Assembly (NCBI GenBank): GCA_000499405.2
Contig: HG738137.1
Location: forward strand, 7,564,001 to 7,628,000
Direction of reading: 5' to 3'
From: Onchocerca volvulus
Taxonomy: Eukaryota > Nematoda > Chromadorea > Rhabditida > Onchocercidae
Length of the DNA stretch: 64,000 bases
Shown here: one piece after another, positions 50,001 through 61,671 of the stretch
Position numbering within the stretch: position 1 is the first letter of the stretch
How the letters are laid out: every line of letters starts with the position of its first letter
Program-made: the position numbers and the translations under genes
Notes under the pieces: generated by a model
The model's database searches: none
Told to the model about the DNA's origin: nothing
What the model saw: the letters and a program-made list of their open reading frames with translations, nothing else

Positions 50001-53000
50001 GGGAAAAAAAGCGAATTTGTTCTGTCGTCTTACAAAATTTTGCACATATTGAGTAATTGAAAGTTTAAAAATCTTTTCAAAAATTTCTTGCGAGCAATTG
50101 CGAAAGTAAAATTATGACTTATATCCTTCATAATTTCATTTTTGAAAAAATTTTCCACAAATGATGATTTTGCAGGCATTCGTACACCAAAATAATATTT
50201 ATTATAGCGAGGGACCAGGTGATAGCCATGTCCACCAGATTACCCGAGATAATGAATCACTGGTGTATAATGGCATTATGGATTGGATTTATGAGGAAGA
50301 GATTTTCAGCAGTAATGTAGTAAGTAATTTTACTTAATTTGATGAAAAATTAATCGATAATTCTATTCTTTGACATAATAATCATCCATATTAATTAAGG
50401 GCATGTGGTGGTCAAAATCAGGACAATATTTGGCTTTCATTAAAATAGATGATCGGAAAGTCCCTCTAATACAGTATTCAGTATTCGGACAGCAGCAGTA
50501 TCCGACAGCAAATAAAATACCTTATCCAAAAGCAGGTGTCAAAAACTTACCTGAAATTACTATTAATATTTGGGATAAGAAAAGTAAAGTATCTCGAGAA
50601 ATGGACATTGTCATTGGAGATAAAAGGTTATTTCTGATACTATCAAATGATTGATATGAAAATATTATTTAATTCTGAGTTCTGTACTTAATTTCAGGGT
50701 ATTTCTAGTCTATACTGAATACGGTTATTCGTTTTCAAGAAGATTAGTAATGCAAGTTTAAATACAACAAAAATAGGAAATATCATTATAAGAAGGCTAG
50801 TTTCAGTTTATCAACTTATCTTTTTTCAATCTCCTGGATATCACTCTATAATGAAGATCTATTGATCGCTGTATTTGCTAACAGATATCAAAATATCACA
50901 TCGATTACTATTTGTACTTTTGATTCCGGGAATTGTGTCTTGGTAGGTCAATTTTATTGAATTAACAAATCGAATATATTATTTATAGTACTCACCTCAT
51001 TTATATGTCCTTATCATCTGAGCAGTAAAATGAATAACTTTCGGAGTACTGTCAAATCGATATATCTGATTAAATATTTCAAGTTGATATCTGAGTTATT
51101 CCATATCTCTTCCACATAAAGTCACCATTTTGCTCTTTTATTTCCAGAAATTATATTTGTTTTTGATTCAAATCGCGAAACTTATAATTTCATTTATTTT
51201 TGAAAATTTATATTTCTAGAATTCCAAGCAGCACTATACGATTGCTGGACATAAATTATGGGCTGAACCGGAAAATTTCCGTATCCAACACTTTTCTAAT
51301 GATTCGTATTTTGTTAACTTACCTGGGCATACTACATCCGGTGAAATATTCACGCAAATTGCTCGAGTAACCGTACCTGTAAGTTTCACATATATTTGAG
51401 ACCACTTATTTTAGTCTTTGAATTTTGAAATTTTTGATAAAATGAAATTAAACTGTTCGATTGATCTTTTGTTTACAGAAAAATTACACAAACGGGAGAG
51501 CGATATTTCTTACATGGAATGATTATGATGCGACATCAATCATCGGTTATAATGAGAAGAGCAAACTAGTGTAAGTATACTTCTGATAGGATTTTCATAT
51601 AAATTAGTATTTTAATTAATTAAAAATAAAATTAGAATAATTAAATTTCAAATGTTCAAAAGAAAAATGCTTCAAATAATTCCTCAAGCATAGATTTACA
51701 GCTCTTTTTACTTCATCATTCATCAATTTAAATTACTTTTTTGTTCAATACGAAAGCAAATCTGTCATTTGACACTTGACCTTCTAATATTTTTAGCTAT
51801 TTTATGGCAGCCTCACCATTGCCATCACAAAGGCACATGTATGCAGTTTCATATTATGCGGTAAATTAATTTTGTCTTGACTTTTTTTTTTGAAATCAAA
51901 TTTTATAAATTACCTGGCCCTTCAGAAGCATATGGAAAATCAGTTTTGAAATTTCAAATTAAAAATTTGATTAAAGAATCAAAAAGATCAGAAATGTATG
52001 TATAACTTTCATATCCAGAAAATTTAATTTCAGACTAAGAATGATAAACCAGCATGTGTGACATGTGGTATTATCCCAAATTGCACATTCCAAGATGTGA
52101 GATTCTCGATGGATATGGACAAATATATCCTGAGTTGTCGCGGTCCAGGCGTGCCTCGAGCATACTACTCATCCATTTCCTCCAATAACTCATTAAGTGA
52201 TTTTTCTCAAGAAAGCAATCATAACAGTTCCTTCATATATTTTAACTCTCAATTTTTTGATAACTTAATGGAAAATTCTAAAACAAATTTTCATTGTAAT
52301 AGTTTTCTTTGCAATCAGAGAAAGTCTTTTCTAAATATTTTAGAACGGATATTTCTGTCATTTTTGTAATAAATAGAAAAAACTTGCGAAATTGCTAATG
52401 ATTTAAAGAAGAAAAAGAAATGTTCATATCATATCATATCATATCTGATAATATTTTTAGTAGAAGAATTGACGGATTGGAAGAAATTGGAACAAAAGTA
52501 TGAAGAAAAAGCTCTCGCTACAATGCGATATGAAAATTTTACTTTAAGTAATGGATATGGCAAGTGTTACAGAACTTTTTTTTTTTTTTTAATTTTAAAT
52601 TATTTGATTTGTTATCAGATATTAGTTATCGGTTATCAGAATAGTCTAGAAGACTCTTTGCTCCATACTGATAAGTTTATTTTGGCCACAACAAAACACT
52701 ATCAGTCTAACTATATATTTAAATAATGAGTTAGTTATTGAATGAATTGAAGATAATTAAATGCTAATTAATTATCTAATAATAAATGAAATTAACATTG
52801 TAGTAGCAATTGTGAAGATGTTATTACCGCCAGATTTCGATCAAACGGTTCTTGATATCAAATATCCGGTTATTGTTTCCGTGTAAGTCTTGCTTTTTTT
52901 TTTTCACCGTAATTGCTTTTACATAATTATTAAATTAATTTTCTTTTTGAAAATGTCTCTCAAATTACATGTAATACTCTAACCTGTAATCAAGCCTTAA

Positions 53001-55099
53001 TACTTTTTCAAAGTTGTTAGTAATTATCTACTGAATTTTTTTTTTTTGAATTTTTAATTTTTTTTCCAGGTTTTTTTTAGGTATAATGGGCCAGGTTCAC
53101 AAACGGTTACTGAAGAGATAACACCGAATACATTGGATATGTTTCTAGCATCGAATACAAAATATATTGTCATCTGCATAGATGCTCGTGGATCTGGCAT
53201 GAGAGGATGGAAATATAAGGAACCAATTTATGGTCATTTAGGAACGGTTGAAATTGACGACCAAATTGAAGCAGTAAAGTTGGTTTCTCCATTCATCTTT
53301 TTAAAAAAACTGTTTTTAAAAATTCAGAAAAAAAAATGTGTCAAGATTTCAAAATTCTTCGTTTTTCAATTATATATTGTTCTCTCTCTTTTTTTTTTTT
53401 TTTCAGAATTTTGGCTTCTAAACATCGATTTATTGATTCGAAACATATTGCAATCTGGGGATGGGTAAGTTTCTATTATTAATTTCTGGAAGGCACTTAC
53501 AATCACTTTGAACTATACAAATAAGACAACAAAAAAGAGCTATATTAATTAAAGAAAAGAAAATTAGCAATTAAAAATCAAAAAAAAATTCGAAATCTGA
53601 AAAAAATTTGCCCATTCAGCTGAAATTATACTGGTTCTAGCAAATATAAATCATATAATGTAAATTAATTAATCATATCTACTATAAACTTTGTATAATT
53701 TTACATAATATTTCATTTAATTTAAATTAATTAATTAGAAGATTTGTGGTCTAATCATAGTTTCCCTTGACAGTCTTACGGTGGATTTGTGTCAGCGCAC
53801 GTGGTTGAGCGTGATACGAATCATCTATTCAAATGTGCCGTGAGTATCGCACCTGTTACCGATTTCAAGTTCTATGGTAAGTCTTAGTGATGAACTATGT
53901 AAGGCAATATTACTGGTGCTAACGGGATTATCGATTAATTTCTAGCTCTTCAATTTTAATTTTTCAAAAATTTCTCGATTTTCAGATGCCACTTATACTG
54001 AACGTTATATGGGTGGTGCAAGTGAACTTGCATATGAACAAGCCAATCTTATCAGGAATGTTAGCATGTTCAAAGAAGTAAAGTTTCTATTGGTGCATGG
54101 GATGGCTGATGGTAAGCTTTGTAAGCTTTTTTATCCAGGCTGATTTCAGGTCAAGAAGAGAAATTAAGGTCAATATTGCTACTTTCACTTTCCAGGCATA
54201 TTGTTGCAACATTTGGCTTGAAATATTTTCAATGATAACCAAGAAACATTTCCAAGATTATTCTTTACATTCTGAATTTGTTGACCTTTCTAGCAGATAT
54301 TTGTGGAGAATTTCAATTAATTAGGAATTTCAAAATTTGAAAGTTGAAGTTTACAGAATGTAGCAATCATTTTATATGCATTTTGAGATCTTTTTTAGAG
54401 CTATAAATTATCGTTTGTGAGTAAGTATATTTTTACTCAAATTGAAATAGCGGCAGAAATGATTTCAAATATTCATTCTTTCTATTCAATTTAACTGATA
54501 GTGGTTGCAGATAATGTTCATCTACAAAATTCTGCTCAACTGATAAGAGCGTTGGGTGAGCAGAATATACAATTCCAACTTATGGTTTGTTTTTATAAAT
54601 TTGAAATTGTAATTGTTTGACAAGGTAGATCAATTCAGAACGAAAAATTCTACAGAATTCAAGAATTTAAAGATTTAGAATATTTCAATGATTGAGGACT
54701 CCGGAATATCTTCTGATTTAACTTTGATCTTTTATACTAAATTAAAGCGATATGTTCAGTGAATTGAACATATATACCTTTTTTTTTATGTAAACAATCA
54801 AAATAACATTTCGCTTGATATTTTTAATCAAAATTTACCAAGAACAAAAAAACAAAATTTATCATATCTAAAAAGGACAAGGATTGAGATCGAAAGTCAA
54901 GAAAAAGATCAAAATTCAAAAATTAAAGGTCAATATTATAAAATTATGCAACATTAATATTAGCTATCTTTCCTGCAATGAATTTCTTAATTTCTTAAAT
55001 TTGCAGGTGTATCCAGATGCAAGCCATAGCCTGATTTGGGCTCGTCAACACCTGTTCACCATGTTAACGGAATTTTTCGAAAAATGCTTCGAGCTTTAA
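47059..55099 (+). CDS. Membrane-anchored dipeptidyl peptidase IV family protein (5' partial)
   Basis: Type II membrane S9B serine peptidase of the DPP4/DPP6/DPP10 group. Exons: 47059-47173, 48590-48786, 48977-49051, 49256-49299, 49434-49515, 50176-50319, 50400-50626, 50807-50942, 51220-51378, 51479-51570, 51797-51860, 52034-52196, 52461-52559, 52804-52882, 53081-53278, 53407-53464, 53774-53876, 53986-54111, 54511-54584, 55007-55099 (2328 nt, 775 residues). Exon 1 encodes [20 protein letters not shown], a DPP6/10-like membrane anchor. The propeller has [10 protein letters not shown] (the double-Glu motif), YPKAGVKN and CRGPGVP. The hydrolase domain has VYNGPGSQ, GWSYGGF (catalytic Ser), [13 protein letters not shown] (Asp) and PDASHSL (His). 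The triad is complete, unlike vertebrate DPP6/10. The cytoplasmic N-terminal exon is missing. Intron 52560-52803 has a GC donor, and a TAGTAG acceptor allows a one-residue choice. Confidence 0.93.
49861..49980. repeat. Four-copy 33-bp tandem repeat in a DPP intron
   Basis: AACTAATTAAGC-like blocks start at 49861, 49894, 49927 and 49960, exactly 33 bp apart, with diverged intervening sequence containing ACTTTTC/AACTTCTC. Entirely within intron 49516-50175. Confidence 0.75.
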
Positions 55100-56748
55100 A
55101 TTTTCAACTGCCATCCACAAAACTCTCAAAAATGAATCCAGCAAGAAAAAGAATATTCAAACTGGTTCAATTTAGGTTACTTTTGTTCATTCTCTTTTTG
55201 AAATTAAAGCTGTATGAAATCATCGTCCTGCTTTCTCCATTTTTTTGATCTTTGTTGTCCCATAAAAAAAGTGCTTCTTGATTCACTTAAACAGATTTCT
55301 ACACTTTTGTATGGAAATTTAAATTAAAAAGAAAAAAGTATTACAAAATCTGAAGTTTGAATTGAATCACTTTGCATTAATTTATTGAAATGTTGCGATA
55401 TTTTCGAATTTCAAATATTTTAATAATCTTTATGCTATATATTAAATGGTATTATTATTGCTAATTCTGGGAATAATTATTTTCACATTGTATAGTTTTG
55501 TATGCTTGCCGATTATGTGTATGGATCTCACATATTTATCTTTTTATCACTCATTTCATATTTTCCTTTTATTTTTGATATTTACAATATTTTAAACAGC
55601 ATAATTTGAACCTGATATCAAGAGTGAAAATCAGAAAAATTCAAATTTTCCAAGTTTCAAAACTATTTTTTTAATTGTAAAATTATGCTTACTTATTATC
55701 TCTTTGTATATATTGGTTTAATAAATTTGCTATCCGATATTACACATTAATTTTGACGATGATTTCTGCAGCTTAATTATTCAAAATTAATCAGCTTAAT
55801 TAGTCAAAATATTACAATTTAGCAAAGCCAATAATCGCAATAGTATTGGCAGATGATCATCATGATTATTTTTGATTTTGATTTAATTATTATTTTTTAT
55901 TTTATTTTGTGTCTTGATTCTTTCACTAAATTCTTTTAATTTTCAAAAAAAAAAAAAAAATTAAACAAACCATCGCTGGTAAAAAAGACATTTGAAACGC
56001 AACTGAAATAAAATTATCAATGAAGTCCGTTTATTCCAATTTTACCATAATTTTACTTTTATGATTTGAAAAAATTTCACAGAGTCCTTCAAAATATTTG
56101 CGAATTTTTCAATCGAAAACTTAAAAAATGTTTAAAAATCAAGATCAAAGAGATCAGTGCCTGTCACGGTGATCAATAGAATTGCGGCGATCGATCTCCT
56201 TTCTCGCGTTACTGCAACAAGCAACTAATCAGTGATAATCAGCAGCTAATCAGTAGGACTTAGTGATACGGCAGGTCCTCGTGATAACTCGATACACTGC
56301 GATGTTTGAATGAAAATGACGGTAGGCTTATAAGTTTTCATTGAGAGGTTCTGTTAAATGTGACCGATGAAATTTATGTTTTTCATTCTCATGTGTGATG
56401 ATGTATCTGTCTGGTGGGGATATTTTCGGGGGTATAAAGTTCTTTTTTGAAGCGGTTCTCGAGAAAAAAGTTTTTGGAGGGAAGATTCAATCAAATAAAT
56501 TCTAGTTGTCTAACCATATGTAAGTTTCCCGTAGAAGAGTGGCTTGATCTGGCAGATGTAATGTTTGTTGTTTTTCAAGTAGTTATAGGCATAGATAGAA
56601 TGCACTTTGTCAACTAATACCCAATAATCCCGTCGCTGCTTCCACGAAACTTTCAAATATGTGTAGCTACGCTGTCCCACTTTTGTTTATTATAATATTC
56701 AATCCATTCCACACGTTGTATTTGTTTTGGAAGCATTTTTATGTTTAG
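55100..56748. other. Intergenic: 3'UTR of the DPP gene and upstream region of the hnRNP gene
   Basis: No exon is seen. An AATAAA near 55720 may serve the DPP gene. From about 56160 base composition becomes less AT-rich (several CG-containing words such as GGCGATCGATCTCC), consistent with a promoter region for the downstream hnRNP gene. Confidence 0.5.
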
Positions 56749-56760
56749 GCTTTTTTCTAG
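56749..56760 (+). promoter_or_regulatory. Candidate spliced-leader acceptor of the hnRNP gene
   Basis: GGCTTTTTTCTAG ends at 56760 and leaves a 27-nt 5'UTR before the ATG at 56788. A second AG (GAGCAG, ending 56786) is nearer but has no pyrimidine tract. Confidence 0.5.
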
Positions 56761-56787
56761 CGTATTATTCCGTGAAAATAGAGCAGA

Positions 56788-59700
56788 ATGCCTGATACGG
56801 ATTTTATAATGAAATGCCGCGGATTGCCATGGTCTTGTACAGAAGATGATCTTCGTGAATTTTTTGGAGGTTAGTTGATTGTTTTATTTTTTAATTTATT
56901 ATACTAGATCAGTCAACCAGATTTTTATGAAGGAAGCAGATTGCACTTTTTTTAACCAAATGATTCCTAAAATTTGGTGGCAAGCGAATTAAATTCTGAT
57001 TAATTTTTGTTAAGAATTTAAAGTTCCCTAAATTTCCTGTGAATTTCATCTTCAGAAGCAGCGAGATCAATCACTCAGATAAAGCTGACGAAAGATCATG
57101 ATGGACGTGCTAGCGGTGAGGGATTTGTTGTATTTAGTAATCGAGAAGATTATGATTTTGCTTTGACAAAAGATAAGAAATATATTGGTAAACGATACGT
57201 GGAGGTTAGTTTTTTTTGATATCAGATTTGTTCACTCGAATGCAGTGACATTATTTCTGATAGTGAATATTCATCTCATCGTTTAAATTATCCATTTAGA
57301 ACGGTATTTTTCACTTCGGGATTCCTTTTAACAAGTAACGTATACTGGAAAAGAAAAAATTTGTGTTTTAAAGTATCATTTATATTTTCACTTTCTATTT
57401 TCACGAATACATTTTAAATACATTTATATTTAGTTTTATCTTCTCTTTTCTTATTTTCATTGTATAAGATTTTTGCCGTTTAATTTTTTTTGCTTAGAAA
57501 AGGCATTTTGTTCATACTCATTTAAAAAAGGCATTTTGTTATTTCAAAATCATTTTGTACTGCGACTGTTCATGTTTCTTTGCTGTTTATAAATTGCTAT
57601 TCGAATGAGATTTGAAAAAAAAGGTTTTCATAGTTGATAGCTTTTCATCCAAAATTTGATGTTACGCATTACAAAAGTGCATTTTGAAGCTAGATTTTTA
57701 CATTTTCGGAAACAAATCCATTATGGCTTGATCAAATTTTCACCATGTTTTATTCTCATTTTTTTTAAGCTGCAACAAGTATCATCAATGGAATCGGATT
57801 ATGATGATAGCGACAGGCGATATGGAGGATCAGTAGCGGCAGATCCAAATTTGCCTGGTCGTGAAACATGTATCGTTAGATTAGGGGGTTTACCATATGG
57901 TTGTACCAAGGAAGAAATCGTGCGTTTCTTCGAACCACTTGAAATAGCCGATAGAGGTGTTTTTTATTTCACACAAATCCAATCAGTTTCATATTTAAAG
58001 AAATCATTTCTTATAGCATTATTCTTATTAATGCAGTAAAATTATTTTTATCTGACTAGAACATCGTAATTCAACAGCTGCAAATTTTTTAATGCAACTT
58101 TTATCTAGAATAATAATAGGATAGGTCTTAAAATTGTATATAATCTCATACTGATTCCGGAATGGAGAACATATAGGATTGCTTTCATATGATGTTTATA
58201 ATCAATAACTTTTTCAGGTATTGTGATGACTTACGATCGTTACAGTGGAAAACCAAAAGGTGAAGCTTTCGTTGCATTCACTGATGATGATTCTGCCTCC
58301 AAAGCTCTTGCCAAAAACAAGGAATACATTCAGCATAGGTATTGTTTTATTCGCCGATTTTGTATTCTTAATGTTTAGTCCTAATGTTTTGTTGCAAAAA
58401 ATTTGTAGCAGTTTTCCAGCATTGTGTTCAGCAGATGTAATTTATGAGCGGTTATTGTTTGATGAGGGCAGTTTGTTAAAGTACTAAATTTAATTGTATT
58501 TTTGACTTATTTCCGAAGGTAATCACATTTCGTTATTAAGATATGTGGACATATATCCGTCGTCTTATGGTGAAATGCTTCGATCTTTGGATGGAGGTCC
58601 TGATCCGTATGGTGGCGGTGGTCGAGGATGGGAAAGAGATCGCCGCCCGAGAGGGTTGCCATATGATCGTCCAGGTGCTGACCGAGGTTATCGTGATCCC
58701 AGAATGCATAGGAATGGTTTGTTCATTTTCAAGTTTTTAGAAGTGACAATCAAATATGAAAAGATCAGTTGATAAGTTAATGAAAAGTGTCGTCAGTTCA
58801 AGTTTTGGGGAAAAACGGGGATTTGTTTGTGGAAACCATATGGATCTTAATTAACCGGTTGGGAACAGGTAAGTTGTTTAGCGGTCTGCCAAATCGGAAT
58901 ATTCTGGGCCTTATTGGAAAATCTGGGAATTTTTGGGATCGCAACGACCTTGGAAAATATTCGGAAATCTGCTGAGCTATGGTTCTGTTTTGGGTATTAA
59001 ATGTGAATGTGAACGGGGGGTTGCAGAAGTATGGGCCGACAGATACGGCGGTGGTGGCGACGGTTATGATGATGGGTACGGCGGTGGACGTGGTGGTGGA
59101 GGACCGATGCGACGGGGTTGGAGAGATGAACCGCCGATGGGTGGCCATAGGGGGTATTCACCACCGCGGCGTCGTTATACGACGCCGCCACCGGAATACT
59201 GTATACGAATGCGTGGTCTTCCATATCGGGCTACGGAACGCGACATAATCGATGTAAGTTGTAATAGTAAAAAGTATGTTTACTTAGCTAGAATAGGTTA
59301 AAAAAGTAGATGGATGTAAGAATGGGATCTGGCGATTAGTAATGTTTGCTATGGGAGCATTCTTCTGTTTATATTCGGAAGCCGCATTGACTGGTTGATT
59401 GGTTTCGAAAGCCCGCACTTTTCTGTGAATTGGTTGATTCAGTTTTTCTGGATTGATGTTCTGGATTTTTGGGTTTGATTTGCGATGATTTTATTCATTT
59501 TGAGCAAATTTCTGAGGGTATATTAACTTTATTTAATTGCATTAACATCTAGTCATGATAGAGAATAGTGACAGATAATAGTTATTGTTCATTATTAAGT
59601 AGATGAACATAAGAACGTGATAATAGTTGCATTTTTTATTCTTTCTTTAATATTATTTCTTGTCGAATCGTCCTGCACGGAATGTGAATGTTTGGGCAAT

Positions 59701-61671
59701 TTTTTAGTTGTTTTATTGATCAATTATCAATATAGTGAATGATTTAAATATTGCTTATGTAAATTAATTGAATTTCGAGTTTTGTGATTTCTATTGATCT
59801 TTGAAGTTATGCATTGTTTAAATTTAGTTCTTCCAACCGCTGCGACCAGCATCTATTGACGTGCTCTATGAATATGGAACGGATCGTCCTAGTGGTGAGG
59901 CAATTGTCGAATTCAGAAATCGTGGAGATTTTGATGCTGCAATGCAACGCAATCGAAATTATATGGGTATATAATTTTCTATATGAATGATCAGTTACTG
60001 TTCGAAATTATGGAACAGAATATCAGTCCGTAAAATTCATTGAGTTCGGGTCTCTGAATTTTAAAATTATGATTTAGAGGAGATAAATGAGAGATATTAC
60101 GTGATGGCACTTGTGCTGATTTAGCTTTTCTTATGATTTTACTAACTCAGTATTGTGAGTACTATTGTGGAATAAACGCCAATATTATTATACTTTCATT
60201 TTTTCACTTTTTCTTGCTTTTGTAGCAAACCTAAGTAGAAATTGATATAATGTTTATAATACATAGTCAAACCATTTATGCTACCAGGTAAAATAATATA
60301 TGAAGGTAAAGCTAAGTCTATTATTGAAACTAAAGACCCATTAACCGTGATACAGCACTTCAAAGACGATGTTACAGCATTTAATAAAAAAAAACATGAG
60401 GTTATTAAAGGTAAGGGAATAATCAATAATTTTACCAGTGCTTTCATCATGGAAAAACTTGAGAAAATGGTAATTATTACACACTTTATAAAAACTCTAA
60501 ACGAAAGAGAACAGCTAGTTAAAAAACTAAAAATTGTACCTCTTGAGGTAGTAGTGAGAAACATTGCAGCAGGAAGTTTTTGTAAGCGCTTTAATATAAA
60601 AGAAGGTAAGAGACTTACATCTCCTATAATTGAGTTTTTTTATAAAAATGATAATCTAGCTGATCCAATGGTAAATGAAAACCATATCATATATTTTGGC
60701 TGGTTATCTCGTAAAGAAATAGAAAAAATTAAAATTATAACCTTAAAAGCCAACACATTTCTAACAAACTTGTTTTCAAACGCAGGAATGGACCTGGTCG
60801 ATATCAAATTAGAATTTGGCAGATTAATAAATAACAGTACAAAAATCGTCTTAGCTGACGAGATTAGCCCTGATAATTGTAGATTCTGGGATAAAAATAC
60901 ACACAAAAAATAATACAAAGATATTTTTCGTTTAAGCTTAGGGGACTTAAAAGAAGCATACTTAGAAGTTGCAAAAAGGTTGTCATTAAAGTTAGATTAA
61001 CTAAGTACTATTCTATCAAAGGAAGGGTCACATACCTCATTGAGTCTTCCAATAATTTCAATTTTCTCCCCATGTTTTTGAAAATGATCTTTTACATTTT
61101 GCATATTCTCAGGATCCACGATCAATACCATACCAATACCACAATTAAATATCTTTAACATTTCTTTCTTTCCTATCTTGCCTTCTTCCATTAACCATAA
61201 AAATATATCTGGCCATTCCCAAGAACTAGTATCTATATTTGCAAACAAATTTTTTGGAAGAATCCGTGGGATATTATCTACCAAGCTGCCACCTGTAATA
61301 TGAGCAATACCTTTTACTTGCGGTGTAATAGGTAACAGAGAGTCAACATATATCTTTGTTGGCTTAAGTAACACTTCTCCCCAAAATTGGCTATTCCATG
61401 GAGATAAATCATTATAGCTTATACCTAAATCTCTAAAAACACAACGTACTAAAGAGAACCCATTTGAGTGAATTCCACTTGACTCTAACCCAACTATATA
61501 ATCACCAGCCTTCATTATACTATAATTCGGAAGAATTTTACTTTTATCAATTATTCCAACTACAAATCCTGCAAGGTCATAATGATCATTGTCATACATT
61601 CCAGGCATCTCTGAAATATCAATTTGTTAATTTCAGGCTCGCGATATGTAGAACTTATCCCGGAACACTGA
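56788..61671 (+). CDS. hnRNP F/H-type RNA-binding protein with three quasi-RRMs
   Basis: Nuclear regulator of splicing of the hnRNP F/H family, which binds G-rich RNA through quasi-RRMs. Exons: 56788-56869, 57056-57204, 57770-57956, 58218-58338, 58541-58716, 59027-59253, 59828-59966, 61637-61671 (1116 nt, 371 residues). qRRM1 (residues 7-77): KCRGLPWSCTEDDL, GRASGEGFVVF, KRYVE. qRRM2 (about 110-190): VRLGGLPYGCTKEEI, KPKGEAFVAF, RYVDIYPSSYGEM. A Gly/Arg-rich linker (GGGGDGYDDGYGGGRGGGG) follows, then qRRM3 (about 294-371): RMRGLPYRATERDI, RPSGEAIVEF, ending SRYVELIPEH. Exon 8 carries only the last ten residues and completes qRRM3, which proves that the gene continues across the Wolbachia fragment in intron 59967-61636. 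Not distinguished here between the C. elegans SYM-2 and HRPF-1 orthologues. Confidence 0.93.
60278..61000 (+). pseudogene. purC: Wolbachia-derived purC (SAICAR synthase), nonsense-broken
   Basis: SAICAR synthase joins aspartate to CAIR in de novo purine synthesis, a pathway nematodes lack and Wolbachia has. The frame starts with MLPGKIIYEGKAKSI and contains VRNIAAGSFCKR, DLVDIKLEFGR and DEISPDNCRFWD, all family hallmarks. A TAA at 60911-60913 ends it after 211 codons. In the same frame it continues (YKDIFRLSLGDLKEAYLEVA) to a natural stop at 60998-61000, giving 240 codons, the usual bacterial length. The break is therefore a single premature stop without frameshift, indicating recent transfer or slow decay. 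No host promoter or leader was seen. Confidence 0.9.
60997..61611 (-). pseudogene. purM: Wolbachia-derived purM fragment (AIR synthase C-terminus)
   Basis: AIR synthase (FGAM cyclo-ligase) catalyses ring closure in purine synthesis. The fragment reads from EMPGMYDNDHYDLAGFVVG through GLESSGIHSNGFSLVR, HITGGSLVDNIPR and FNCGIGMVLIV to a natural stop at 60997-60999. About 205 residues remain of the usual 340 or so. The N-terminal domain, including the nucleotide-binding part, is gone: the sequence leaves the family right where the conserved Ala before Glu-Met should be. The frame is otherwise open, but a C-terminal half cannot form the active site. Confidence 0.88.

Larger units (their letters stand above)
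60215..61611. other. Wolbachia DNA insertion in a host intron
   Basis: About 1.4 kb of alphaproteobacterial (Wolbachia-like) sequence with convergent purC and purM, ending tail to tail with a 4-bp overlap, nested in the last intron of the hnRNP gene. The right junction is sharp: purM similarity stops at the Glu codon 61609-61611, 25 bp before the host acceptor. The left junction lies somewhere between 60000 and 60277 and I cannot place it better. Bacterial genes embedded between two exons of one nematode gene argue for true nuclear transfer, not contamination. Confidence 0.9.

Noticed and set aside
50698..50746. Possible 49-nt cassette exon in the DPP gene (good TTTCAG acceptor, GTAATG donor)
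   Set aside because: Its length shifts the frame, and direct joining of 50626 to 50807 keeps phase and restores the family sequence, so it is left as intron.
58798..59224. Long minus-strand frames opposite the hnRNP Gly-rich exon
   Set aside because: They are shadows of the GC-rich plus-strand exon, with no start context or splice logic of their own.
60278..61608. Functional host-captured purine genes
   Set aside because: purC has a premature stop and purM lacks its N-terminal domain. No leader, host exon fusion or promoter is visible.
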